The notes under the pieces: model-generated
What the model saw: the letters and a program-made list of their open reading frames with translations, nothing else
What the model was told of the DNA's origin: nothing
Database searches by the model: none
Shown here: piece by piece, positions 45,498 to 53,850 of the stretch
How the letters are laid out: every line of letters starts with the position of its first letter
How positions within the stretch are numbered: position 1 is the first letter of the stretch
Assembly (NCBI RefSeq): GCF_000162575.1
Contig: NZ_CM000776.2
Coordinates: 438,950-502,949 of the forward strand
Origin: Helicobacter canadensis MIT 98-5491
GTDB taxonomy: Bacteria > Campylobacterota > Campylobacteria > Campylobacterales > Helicobacteraceae
Direction of reading: 5' to 3'
Length of the DNA: 64,000 nt
Position numbers and translations under genes: made by a program

Positions 45498-46691
45498 TCA
45501 CAATCCAACACTTTTAGCTTGATCAGATCCTATAGGGTAACGCTCCCCAACTATTTTTATTGTTTTTATTTTGGAATCTATTTGCATTAATTCTTCTTTG
45601 CTGAATTTTATCTTCAAAGAATCTAAATTTTGCTTTAAGTGGGCAATTTTTGTGGTTTCTGGAATTGGCATTATAAAGGGTTTTTGCGCTAGTAACCAAG
45701 CTAATGCAATTTGTGCAGTAGTTGCTTCCTTGCCATCTATTTTTTTATTTTTTGCTAATTCTCTTACATAATTTATGAAGCTTTGATTTGCTTTGAGTGC
45801 TTCTGGTGTAAATCTTGGAAAAGAAGATCTCATATCAAGTGTTGGATGAAAAGTTGTGTTTTCATTCATTAGACCTCCTAAAAATCCTCTTTCTAAAGGT
45901 GAATATGCGGTGAAACCTATACCTAACTCCTCGCAAGTTTTTAGCACATCATTATCTTCAACTTCTCTCATCATCATTGAATAGTGGCTTTGTATAGAAG
46001 TAATTGCACAAACTTTATTGGCTCTTCTTATTGTGTTTGCTCCTGCTTCACTTAATCCATAATGCCTAATTTTACCCATTTTTATAAGTTCATTCATAGT
46101 GTCAGCCACTTCCTCGATGGGTACGTCAGTATCTACTCTATGTTGAGTGTAAAGATCTACATAATCAGTATTTAATCTTTTTAGACTCTCATCAATGGCT
46201 CTTAAAATAGATTTTTTGCTTGAGTCTTGTTGCTGTTTTCCAAAGGGATAATAAAGTCCAAATTTAGTTCCAATTATTACTTTATCTCGTCTATCCCTAA
46301 AAGCTTTACCGAGCAATATTTCATTGGTATGTGGTCCATAAATTTCAGCTGTATCAAAATATCTCACTCCAAGTTCATAAGCTTCATGGAGTAGTTTTAT
46401 CATATCTTTTTCTTGTGGGGGTATTCCATGGTTTGCACTCATTCCCATACAACCTAATCCTAATGCTGAAACTTCTAAGGCTGCATTTCCTTTGCCTAAA
46501 ATCCTATTTGGCAGTTTATTCATATTCTCTCCTTTAGATAAATTTAAAGAATAATTTCTTTCTTCAATTTCTGTAGAAAAAAGATTTGTTCCTAAAGAAC
46601 TCAATGCGGTTGCACCAAGTAAAATTTTACTTGAAGTCTTTAAAAAGTCTCTACGCGATTCTTTGTTGTCTTGTTTTGTTTGATTTGGCAT
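45498..46691 (-). CDS. Aldo/keto reductase with Tat leader
   Basis: NADPH-dependent aldo/keto reductase preceded by a twin-arginine leader. From the ATG at 46691 (AAGGAA upstream) it has 397 residues. SRRDFLK lies at about 13-19, and the reductase proper begins at about 57 with LPNRILGKGNAALEVSALGL. The catalytic tetrad is visible: Asp and Tyr in RYFDTAEIYGP, Lys in IIGTKFG, His in YTQHRVD. An internal ATG at 46523 with AAAGGAG upstream would give a normal cytosolic enzyme. It lies downstream of a 19-bp-spacer promoter. Cofactor use in the periplasm is a puzzle, since NADPH is cytosolic; Tat export of a prefolded holoenzyme is possible. Confidence 0.88.
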   Translation of the reverse strand: MPNQTKQDNKESRRDFLKTSSKILLGATALSSLGTNLFSTEIEERNYSLNLSKGENMNKLPNRILGKGNAALEVSALGLGCMGMSANHGIPPQEKDMIKLLHEAYELGVRYFDTAEIYGPHTNEILLGKAFRDRRDKVIIGTKFGLYYPFGKQQQDSSKKSILRAIDESLKRLNTDYVDLYTQHRVDTDVPIEEVADTMNELIKMGKIRHYGLSEAGANTIRRANKVCAITSIQSHYSMMMREVEDNDVLKTCEELGIGFTAYSPLERGFLGGLMNENTTFHPTLDMRSSFPRFTPEALKANQSFINYVRELAKNKKIDGKEATTAQIALAWLLAQKPFIMPIPETTKIAHLKQNLDSLKIKFSKEELMQIDSKIKTIKIVGERYPIGSDQAKSVGL

Positions 46692-46734
46692 TGTTGTTTC
46701 CTTATTGTTATTGTTTCTAAGCATCCTGTTAAAC
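46517..46734 (-). repeat. Tat-leader cassette, copy 2
   Basis: 218-base partner of 44734-44951, about 98% identical. It provides the translation start, Tat signal and internal start (46523) of the aldo/keto reductase. The promoter at 46746-46776 lies just outside it. Confidence 0.93.
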
Positions 46735-46745
46735 TAGGATTTTGT

Positions 46746-46776
46746 ATTATAAAAGATGAGAGTTAGTCTAAGTCAA
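46746..46776 (-). promoter_or_regulatory. Promoter with 19-bp spacer upstream of the aldo/keto reductase
   Basis: On the minus strand TTGACT (46771-46776) and TATAAT (46746-46751) are separated by 19 bases, longer than the usual 17. The spacer holds an imperfect dyad (ACTTAGA..TCTCAT). This layout is characteristic of promoters activated by MerR-family regulators. The same 34 bases recur upstream of the cupin gene. Confidence 0.65.
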
Positions 46777-46946
46777 GAGAAAAGAGAATAAAATTAGATA
46801 CAAGAATGTAAAAATAAAATGAATATTAAGTTAGATAAGGAACTAAAAAAATGTTCTTTTTATCATTAAATTGTTTGGCAATGAACCAAGCATAGGCAAA
46901 AAAGGCTTAGAATCCTATTTTGGTTACCATTTGCCTGCGCTTGTAT

Positions 46947-47426
46947 TTATTGTTTGCTTCTTGCCTCATTGAGAGCTTCTTGATATTCAACATCGCTAAC
47001 GAGATTTTCCCAAGTTACATTTTTGCCATTTTTTTCTTGAGTAAGTGCGATATGTGCTCCCTTGCTACTATCAGTTGCTCCGTGGAAATGTCGCACATTT
47101 GGGGGACAAGAAATCACATCTCCTTTTTTTGCGATACTTGCTTTTTGTCTAGGGACTTTAGTTAGAATTTCTCCATCTGTTACAATAAGTGTTTGCCCTG
47201 CTGGGTGTGTGTGCCAAGCACTTCTAGAACTTTTTTCAAATTCTACTAATGCTCCTCCAAATTCTCTCCAAGTTTCTGAATTAAATAGCATAGAAACTTT
47301 GACTTTACCGCTAAAGATTGTAGAATTTCCCTCAAAACTTTCTAACTCTCCACTTTTTATGATTGCTTGTGAATCTGCCATAATGAAACCTCCTAAGAAA
47401 ATTAAACTAAATAGTGCTTTTTTCAT
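46947..47426 (-). CDS. Exported cupin-domain protein
   Basis: Single-domain cupin of 159 residues with a Sec signal peptide (about 1-17, ending IMA). Metal-binding motif 1 WHTHPAGQTLIVTDGE and motif 2 CPPNVRHFHGAT are intact, so a metal is expected. The C-terminal segment NVTWENLVSDVEYQEAL is common in cupins found beside aldo/keto reductases and carboxymuconolactone-decarboxylase-like proteins. It has its own 19-bp-spacer promoter, identical to that of the neighbouring reductase operon. The substrate is unknown. Confidence 0.87.
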   Translation of the reverse strand: MKKALFSLIFLGGFIMADSQAIIKSGELESFEGNSTIFSGKVKVSMLFNSETWREFGGALVEFEKSSRSAWHTHPAGQTLIVTDGEILTKVPRQKASIAKKGDVISCPPNVRHFHGATDSSKGAHIALTQEKNGKNVTWENLVSDVEYQEALNEARSKQ

Positions 47427-47479
47427 TGCATCTCCTTATTAAAAATATTAAATCTTCAAAAAGAAGATTTTAAAGAAAG

Positions 47480-47510
47480 ATTATAAAAGATGAGAGTTAG
47501 TCTAAGTCAA
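47480..47510 (-). promoter_or_regulatory. Promoter with 19-bp spacer upstream of the cupin gene
   Basis: Same arrangement as at 46746-46776: minus-strand TTGACT (47505-47510), 19-base spacer, TATAAT (47480-47485). A 34-base block including spacer and both hexamers is identical in the two sites, so a common regulator is likely. Confidence 0.65.
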
Positions 47511-47545
47511 GAGAGAAAGGGTTTTTTTAATGGTTTTTTACAAAA

Positions 47546-48775
47546 TTATTTTAAACCCCGTTGCCTTTTGTATTTCTTTATTCTTTTTGCGTTAAGAAGG
47601 AGATAGATTCCACAAGCAATGATAAGACACACAGCAATAATGAGTGCTAAAGGTAGCGGACTATTGGCTTCTAAAAAACTTACAATAAAGGAAATTCCAC
47701 CTGCCAAAGCAAATTGAATCGCACCAAGCATCGCAGAAGCACTACCGGAATTTTGTTTGAATCTAGCCATTGCTAAAGTGGTGGTGTTAGGGATAATAAA
47801 TCCAAGCATTCCAATCATAAAAAAGAGTAAAACTTCAAAAACCAAAAATCCTAAATCAAAAAAACCAGCAATAGCAAGCAAAAGTGCGATCCCAAACATT
47901 GTCGCAAAAGAAAATGGTAAGACATAATAGGGTGAATAGCGACGCACGATTCTAGCATTGATATTGGCAAATATCATAAAGCTTGCCGCATTGATGCCAA
48001 AAAGAATCCCATAGCTTTTCTCACTCAAACCATAATAATCTATAAAAATATATGAAGATCCAGTAATGTAAGCAAACATCGTAGCCATAGCAAAGCTAGA
48101 GGAAAAAACATAAATTTTAAAGCGGCGATCTTTAAATATTTTAACATAGTTATTTAAAATTTCTTTGGAATCAAATTTGAGTGAAGTTGTATTTTCTTTT
48201 ATGCCATTGAGCCCTAAAAAAATATAAAGTAGTAAAAGGATTCCAAGTCCAAATAACACAGCAAAAATACTTTTCCAAGAGAAATAATCTAGCAAAATAC
48301 TTCCAAGCCCTGGTGAGAGCATTGGAGCTAAAGAGGAAATAACCATCATAAAAGCAAAAACGCTTGCAGCTTCTTTAAGTTCAAAGTTATCATTTACAAT
48401 TGCTCTTGCAATGACCACACCAGCACAACCTCCTAGAGCTTCTAAAAAGCGAAAAAAGATAAAGGCGTAAATGGAATCAAAGCTAATACACGCAAGGCTT
48501 GAGAGTATAAAAAGTAAGATTCCGATATAAAGCGGTTTTTTGCGTCCATAAATATCGCTAAGCGGTCCATAAAGCAATTGACCTAGTGCAAAAGCGATAA
48601 AAAAACTTGCCAAAGAAAGTTGCGTATAAAAAGAATTTGTGGCAAAGGATTTTTGCACTTCTCCCAAAGCAGGTAAATACATATCCGTAGAAAGAGGAGC
48701 AAGAGAAGACATAAAAGCCAAAATAACAATAAGATTAATTTTTTTGAAGCCACTTAGGCTAGTTTGCTTTTGCAT
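47546..48775 (-). CDS. Bcr/CflA-family multidrug MFS transporter
   Basis: Proton-driven drug/metabolite exporter of the major facilitator superfamily (12-helix DHA1, Bcr/CflA type). The 409 residues show LAPLSTDMYLPALGEVQKSF in helix 1, motif A-like GPLSDIYGRKKPLYIGI in the 2-3 loop, and GGCAGVVIARAIVND in helix 4. It lies directly upstream of the cupin promoter on the same strand. The substrate cannot be predicted, but the location beside detoxification-type genes suggests export of a toxic compound. Confidence 0.9.
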   Translation of the reverse strand: MQKQTSLSGFKKINLIVILAFMSSLAPLSTDMYLPALGEVQKSFATNSFYTQLSLASFFIAFALGQLLYGPLSDIYGRKKPLYIGILLFILSSLACISFDSIYAFIFFRFLEALGGCAGVVIARAIVNDNFELKEAASVFAFMMVISSLAPMLSPGLGSILLDYFSWKSIFAVLFGLGILLLLYIFLGLNGIKENTTSLKFDSKEILNNYVKIFKDRRFKIYVFSSSFAMATMFAYITGSSYIFIDYYGLSEKSYGILFGINAASFMIFANINARIVRRYSPYYVLPFSFATMFGIALLLAIAGFFDLGFLVFEVLLFFMIGMLGFIIPNTTTLAMARFKQNSGSASAMLGAIQFALAGGISFIVSFLEANSPLPLALIIAVCLIIACGIYLLLNAKRIKKYKRQRGLK

Positions 48776-48990
48776 AGTAATCCTTTTGACTTTATGGAAG
48801 TTTAAAAATGAGAAAATATTGTAAAATTAAAATCAAAGCTATAGAAATGAAGTCGGAATTTTAGGTTAAATAATATAAAATTGCAATTAAGCCTAAATTA
48901 TAGGTAGAAATATCAAAAGAACTTAGCAAGATAAAATTGAAGCGAATAAAAAAATTAAAATAAAACATAATTTTTAAAGAAAGTTGGCTT

Positions 48991-50343
48991 ATGGAGTATA
49001 TAATTTTATTTTTATTTATTGTGGTATTAATTGTTTTGGTATGGGTTGTATCTCAAAATCGCAGCTTACGCAAGGAGATACGGAATCTAACTGCCCATTT
49101 AGAAATTTTACAGAATCTTGAAGGGGAGCAAAAGCAAAAACTAGAAGCAATCACCCAAGATTATTATGAATCTTTACAAAAGAATACAAAACTTCAAGGG
49201 CAATTAGAAAGATTGGAATCTTTGCAAAAAACCAATATAGAACAAAAAGAAAAAATAGAAGAAATGACAATCCTTTATCAAAATGCATTAACTAAAAGAG
49301 CAGAAGCGCAAACTCAGCTTGAATCGCAAACAAAACTTTTAAATTCGCTTGAGCAAAAATATACACAAAGCCTTGCTGCTCTTAAAGCTGAATTTGAGCA
49401 ATCAATCCAGAATCAATCACAGCGAATGTTAGAACAAAATAAACTTCATCTTATGGAAGATTCCAAAAAAATACTTGATTCTATCTTTTCTCCTGTGCGA
49501 GAAAGTATGAAAGAATATAAAGAAAGTTTGGCAGCCAATGAAATAAAGCTAGAGACAAATATTAAAAATATGTTTGCGTATAGTCAAGAAATAGGGCAAA
49601 ATGCCGACAAACTTGCACAGATTCTAAAAGGAGATAAAAAAATCCGTGGGAATTTTGCAGAGATTCAACTTAAAAATGTGCTAGAGCATAGCGGATTAAT
49701 AGAAGGGGAGCAATATAAACTTGAAGCACATTTTATGCACGAGGGCAGTGGGTATCGTCCTGATGCAGTGGTGTATTTGGATAAACAAAAAAGCATTATT
49801 ATTGATTCTAAGTTTCCTTTACCTAATGGTTTTAGCTTTGAATCGCTAGATAGAAGCGTATGCCAACAGATTGCCCAGAATCTTAAAAATCGCATTGATG
49901 AGCTTGCTAAAAAACCTTATGCTAATTTTGAAACTTATACTTATGAGTTTGTGTTGCTTTTTATTCCTTATCAAAATATCCTTGATCTTGCACTAAGCGT
50001 AGATAATGGAATCTATCAATATGCTTATTCAAAAAAGGTTTATCTCACTACACCACATACACTTTTTATGGCATTAAAGACTATTGAGATTAGTTGGGTT
50101 TATCTTGAAAGTGATGAAAAAGTAATGAAAGCTTTGGGAGATATTAAAAATTTCTATCATAAATTTGAAGGGATTGTGGAAGATTTTGAAAAATTAAAAA
50201 TGCTCATTGGGAAAATAGAAAAGCAAAGCGATGAAATAGAAACTAAATTGACAAGTGGGCGAGGTAGTCTTGCATCAAGATTCCAAAAGCTTGGGGAAGT
50301 GGAGAAAAAGATTAGTAAGAAATTTATTGGAATAGAATCGTAA
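48991..50343 (+). CDS. rmuC: DNA recombination protein RmuC homologue
   Basis: RmuC-family protein linked to limiting inversions at short repeats, with a nuclease-like fold. The 450 residues comprise an N-terminal membrane anchor (about 2-21), a long coiled coil (about 25-170), and the RmuC domain (about 185-400) with GNFAEIQLKNVLEHSGL, GYRPDAVVYLDKQKSIIIDSKFPL and FIPYQNILDLAL. The PD-(D/E)xK-like residues are in the PDAV...DSKFP part. It converges on fliR with a 20-base overlap. Confidence 0.92.
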   Translation: MEYIILFLFIVVLIVLVWVVSQNRSLRKEIRNLTAHLEILQNLEGEQKQKLEAITQDYYESLQKNTKLQGQLERLESLQKTNIEQKEKIEEMTILYQNALTKRAEAQTQLESQTKLLNSLEQKYTQSLAALKAEFEQSIQNQSQRMLEQNKLHLMEDSKKILDSIFSPVRESMKEYKESLAANEIKLETNIKNMFAYSQEIGQNADKLAQILKGDKKIRGNFAEIQLKNVLEHSGLIEGEQYKLEAHFMHEGSGYRPDAVVYLDKQKSIIIDSKFPLPNGFSFESLDRSVCQQIAQNLKNRIDELAKKPYANFETYTYEFVLLFIPYQNILDLALSVDNGIYQYAYSKKVYLTTPHTLFMALKTIEISWVYLESDEKVMKALGDIKNFYHKFEGIVEDFEKLKMLIGKIEKQSDEIETKLTSGRGSLASRFQKLGEVEKKISKKFIGIES

Positions 50344-51094
50344 GTGCATCAATGGCACTTAAAAATTCTCTTTTAAAGTGAATCATAATAGCAGGAATAA
50401 TGACAATCAAGACAGCAAAGGCAACGGCGATTTTTACGGGGAAACCAATAGCTAGAAGATTGAATTGGGGATGGGCTTTCATAATCATTCCAAAAATAAT
50501 ATCAGAAAGCAAAATAAGGGCAATAATAGGAAAAGACATAGTTAAACCAATTAAAAAAAGATTAGAAAAGGCTTTAATGGTGTAAATAATATAATTATGA
50601 GAATATAGGAAGCCACCCAAGGGAATCTCTTTGATGCTTTCTCCTACAAAATATAAAAACAAATGATGGTAATCAAGTGCTAGAACGATCATTAAAGCAA
50701 GAAGTGTTAGAAGTTGCCCTACAATTGGCTTTTGTGCTCCTGTTACAGGATCATAGGCATTAGCAATAGTTAGCCCCATAGCAAAAGAAATCACTTCTCC
50801 ACCAAAAGAAATCATACCAAAGACAATTTGTAAGGCAAAGGAGGCTAAAAAGCCTAGCATAATCTCGGTGATTCCTGCGATAATAAATTCTAAAATAGTT
50901 AGGTTGCTTGGTGGCATTGTTGTTACAAGCGGAAGAAACAAAATGGTTAGCCAAAAGATGAAAATACCTTTGATTTGAGTGTTGATAAGTTGATTTTCAA
51001 AAAAAGGAAAAAAGGCGATAATTCCAGCAAATCGTAAAAGGAGTAAAAGAAAATTGGTTACATTCCCTTCAGTAAGATAGGCTAAAAACTCCAT
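50324..51094 (-). CDS. fliR: Flagellar export apparatus protein FliR
   Basis: Inner-membrane export-gate protein of the flagellar type III system. The 256 residues have about six hydrophobic segments. ITEIMLGFLASFALQIVFGMISFGGEVISFAMGL is too long to be one helix and is the conserved central block, followed by MSFPIIALILLSDIIFGM and HPQFNLLAIGFPVK near the C-terminus. It lies 7 bases downstream of lolD. Confidence 0.94.
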   Translation of the reverse strand: MEFLAYLTEGNVTNFLLLLLRFAGIIAFFPFFENQLINTQIKGIFIFWLTILFLPLVTTMPPSNLTILEFIIAGITEIMLGFLASFALQIVFGMISFGGEVISFAMGLTIANAYDPVTGAQKPIVGQLLTLLALMIVLALDYHHLFLYFVGESIKEIPLGGFLYSHNYIIYTIKAFSNLFLIGLTMSFPIIALILLSDIIFGMIMKAHPQFNLLAIGFPVKIAVAFAVLIVIIPAIMIHFKREFLSAIDALTILFQ

Positions 51095-51101
51095 AGTTGG
51101 A

Positions 51102-51743
51102 TTATTCCAGAGTTTTTAGAGTTGTGTTTTCTAGTTTGTAAGCACGGGAGGCTTTGTGTGCTAAAAGGGGATCGTGGGTAACAAAGATTAAAAGTGAATG
51201 GTTGGATCGCACATAGCTAAAAAGTGCTTCCATTACATTCATAGCTGTTTCTCTATCAAGATTGCCTGTAGGTTCATCAGCAAAAATAATTTGTGGCTTT
51301 TTGGTTAGGATTCTAGCGATAGATAATCTCTGTTGTTGTCCGCCACTTAAAGTGCCGATATTGTGATCTAAAACCTGTTCAATCCCAAAGAGTTCAAGTA
51401 GGGATTTATCAATTTTTTCTCCACTTAAAAGCGACGCAACTTGTAGATTCTCATAAGCACTAAAACCTAAAAAAAGATAATGGGATTGAAAAATAATGCC
51501 AATTTTTTTACGCCTTAGAGCTAAAAGTTCTTTTTGTGGGAGAGAATAAATGTCTAAATTAAAGAGAGAAACTTCACCCTTTTGGGGCTTTAAAAATGAA
51601 GAAAGTAAGTGCAAAAGAGTGCTTTTTCCACTCCCACTTACACCCATTATGGAGATAATCTCACCTTCTTTGGCTTGGAAGTTAAGATTTTCTATAATTG
51701 GCTTTTCATAGCCAAAAGAAAGATTTTTGGCTTCTAATAGCAT
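51102..51743 (-). CDS. lolD: ABC transporter ATP-binding protein, LolD-like
   Basis: ATPase of a LolCDE/MacB-type transporter, which extracts lipoproteins from the inner membrane in many Gram-negatives. The 213 residues contain Walker A GVSGSGKSTLLHLLSS, the Q-loop IIFQSHYLFLGFSAYENL, the signature LSGGQQQRLSIARIL and Walker B IIFADEPTGNLD with the D-loop. The membrane subunit is not adjacent. It follows tsf by 9 bases. LolD rather than FtsE is favoured by length and signature, with moderate certainty. Confidence 0.82.
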   Translation of the reverse strand: MLLEAKNLSFGYEKPIIENLNFQAKEGEIISIMGVSGSGKSTLLHLLSSFLKPQKGEVSLFNLDIYSLPQKELLALRRKKIGIIFQSHYLFLGFSAYENLQVASLLSGEKIDKSLLELFGIEQVLDHNIGTLSGGQQQRLSIARILTKKPQIIFADEPTGNLDRETAMNVMEALFSYVRSNHSLLIFVTHDPLLAHKASRAYKLENTTLKTLE

Positions 51744-51752
51744 TGTAAGGGA

Positions 51753-52820
51753 TTAACCAAGTTGTGCAGCTACTTCATCAGCAAAGTTGCACTCTTGTTT
51801 TTCAATTCCTTCACCTAATTCAAATCGCACATATTCAACTACTTCAATAGAATCACCAAGTTCTTTGCCTTTTTCTGCTAAAACTTGTGCAATTGTTTTT
51901 TTGTCATCCATTACAAAGAATTGTCCAAGCAAAGTTAATCTTTGATCAAGCAAAGTTGAATCGGCTTTAAAGCGTTCAATTTGTCCAGGAAGGATTTTAT
52001 CCCAAATGGCTTCAGGTTTGCCTTGTGCTTTTAAGTCTGCTTTGAGTGCTTCTTCTTGTTTTGCGATAATTTCATCAGTGAGTTCTAATTGGCTAATGTA
52101 TTGTGGAATTTTATGAAGTGGTTTTCCTAATCGCTTTAATTCTTCATTTTCCTTTTCAAGTTCTGCAATGAGGGCAGTTTTCTCACTTTTGATAAAATCC
52201 ATATCAAAAGAATGGTAGCTAATTACTTGTGGTTTCATTGCTGCAGCGTGCATACAGAGATTTTTAGTTAAGTCTGCTAGTTTAGCTGCATTTTCTTCTT
52301 TTTGACATTTAAGAGCGATGATAACACCAATACGACCATTAGAATGCACATAAGCATTGACGATTCCACTGCCTTTAGCTTCTACTTTTGCGATTCTTCT
52401 AACAACAATATTTTCACCAATTTTCGCAATTTGTGTTTTGAGATATTCTTCAAATTTTGTGCCATCTAGATTTAGAGTGTGTAATTCTTCAGCGCTAGAA
52501 ACATTAGAATCTTGAACCATAGCAATAGTTTTGGCACTTAGCTCTTTAAATCCATCGTTTTTAGCAACAAAGTCTGTTTCAGAGTTGATTTCTACCATAC
52601 TTGCTTTTTTGAAATCAGGTGAAACTTGAACGCTAATGCTTCCTTCAGCGGCTACTCTATCTGCTTTTTTAGCGGCTTTGCTTAAGCCTTTTTCGCGTAG
52701 GTATTCTACAGCTTTTTCTAAGTCTCCATTGGTTTCAACTAGGGCTTTTTTGCAGTCCATCATTCCTGCATCAGTCATTTCTCTTAGTTGTTTAACGAGT
52801 TGAGCACTAATTTCTGCCAT
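51753..52820 (-). CDS. tsf: Elongation factor Ts
   Basis: Guanine nucleotide exchange factor for EF-Tu. The 355 residues show the N-terminal UBA-like domain with LREMTDAGMMDCKKAL, the core INSETDFVAKND, and C-terminal dimerisation repeats. It is longer than E. coli EF-Ts (283) because of an enlarged C-terminal half, as is usual in epsilonproteobacteria. It follows rpsB by 3 bases and is co-transcribed with it. Confidence 0.97.
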   Translation of the reverse strand: MAEISAQLVKQLREMTDAGMMDCKKALVETNGDLEKAVEYLREKGLSKAAKKADRVAAEGSISVQVSPDFKKASMVEINSETDFVAKNDGFKELSAKTIAMVQDSNVSSAEELHTLNLDGTKFEEYLKTQIAKIGENIVVRRIAKVEAKGSGIVNAYVHSNGRIGVIIALKCQKEENAAKLADLTKNLCMHAAAMKPQVISYHSFDMDFIKSEKTALIAELEKENEELKRLGKPLHKIPQYISQLELTDEIIAKQEEALKADLKAQGKPEAIWDKILPGQIERFKADSTLLDQRLTLLGQFFVMDDKKTIAQVLAEKGKELGDSIEVVEYVRFELGEGIEKQECNFADEVAAQLG

Positions 52821-52823
52821 TTT

Positions 52824-53624
52824 TTACTCCTTATTTTCAGTGTTTTCTGTGAAATCTTCTTCTTTCATTGCTTCTTCAATTACTTCTTGTTTTTCTTTTT
52901 CGCTTGCAGGTTCAGAAACTTCATTATTTTCTGGAATCTCTCCACCAGCGATAGCTCTTCCCTCAGTAATTGCTTCTGCAATTTCTTTACAGAAAAGTTG
53001 AATAGAGCGAATTGCATCATCATTTCCAGGAATTGGGTAATCTACCATATCAGGATCGCAGTTTGTATCAAGTGGTGCTACTACAGGAATCCCAAGTCTT
53101 CTAGCTTCCGCAACAGCAATTTTTTCTTTAGCCGCATCAATTACAAAAATCATATCAGGTGCTTTTTTAAGTTGTCTTACTCCGCCAAGGTATTGAGTTA
53201 ATTTCTCTTTTTTTCTTTGAATCATCAACTTTTCTTTCTTAGTTAGCAAATCAATTTGTCCGCTTGATTCCATTTCTTCAATGATTTCAAGTTTGCGAAT
53301 AGATTTTCTAATAGTAGAGAAGTTAGTGAGCATACCACCAAGCCAACGATAATTAACATAAGGTGCATTTACGCTTTCTGCATATTGTTTAAGTGTTTCA
53401 CTTGCTTGTTTTTTGGTTCCAACAAACATAATAGTTTTGCCTTCAGCTGCAGCGTCTCTTACGATATTATAAGTGTAGCGGAAGTAACGCAAAGTTTTTT
53501 GCAAGTCAATAATGTGAATATTTTTTCTTACACCAAAAATAAATTTTTTCATTTTTGGATTCCAGCGTCTTGTTTGGTGTCCAAAATGCACACCACATTC
53601 TAAAAGATCTTTCATTGTTACCAT
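52824..53624 (-). CDS. rpsB: 30S ribosomal protein S2
   Basis: Primary small-subunit protein needed for S1 binding. The 266 residues include [22 protein letters not shown] at the start (the S2 signature), [18 protein letters not shown], and the second signature [26 protein letters not shown]-terminal acidic/lysine-rich tail (about 232-266) extends beyond the fold. It is the first gene of rpsB-tsf, with a leader of roughly 110 bases. Confidence 0.98.
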   Translation of the reverse strand: MVTMKDLLECGVHFGHQTRRWNPKMKKFIFGVRKNIHIIDLQKTLRYFRYTYNIVRDAAAEGKTIMFVGTKKQASETLKQYAESVNAPYVNYRWLGGMLTNFSTIRKSIRKLEIIEEMESSGQIDLLTKKEKLMIQRKKEKLTQYLGGVRQLKKAPDMIFVIDAAKEKIAVAEARRLGIPVVAPLDTNCDPDMVDYPIPGNDDAIRSIQLFCKEIAEAITEGRAIAGGEIPENNEVSEPASEKEKQEVIEEAMKEEDFTENTENKE

Positions 53625-53740
53625 ATTTTTCTCCTATTTAATGTTTTTGGTTTTCCCTCCACGCTCCTTAACAAAGTCCAAAAATATAAGGAATTTGCAA
53701 CCTCACTTAGGATTAGCGTGTGTGAGTTGATAAAAATAAA
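53625..53740 (-). promoter_or_regulatory. rpsB 5' leader, candidate S2 autoregulatory region
   Basis: The stretch between the predicted start site and the rpsB ATG is about 115 bases and contains a GC-richer purine segment (AAGGAGCGTGGAGGGAAAA) unlike its surroundings. S2 represses its own operon through leader RNA in some bacteria; that it does so here is inference. Confidence 0.35.
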
Positions 53741-53748
53741 AGCCTAAA

Positions 53749-53754
53749 ATTATA
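53749..53754 (-). promoter_or_regulatory. -10 element of the rpsB-tsf promoter
   Basis: Minus-strand TGCTATAAT, an extended -10 with perfect hexamer, preceded by T-rich DNA. It is the only good promoter match between rpsB and the end of the upstream gene cluster. Confidence 0.6.
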
Positions 53755-53850
53755 GCAGAAAAATTTTAAAAAGAGAATAATGAAAAATATAAATTTGGAT
53801 TTAAAAATTAGCGGACAATAGCCCTAGATTCAAGAGAATCTAGAGTGATT

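Noticed and set aside
47062-47442. 126-residue plus-strand frame
   Set aside because: Antisense to the cupin gene and running into its promoter side; no domain.
52788-53201. 137-residue plus-strand frame rich in Phe, Asn and Ser
   Set aside because: Antisense to rpsB; composition is that of a reversed AT-rich gene, with no recognisable domain.
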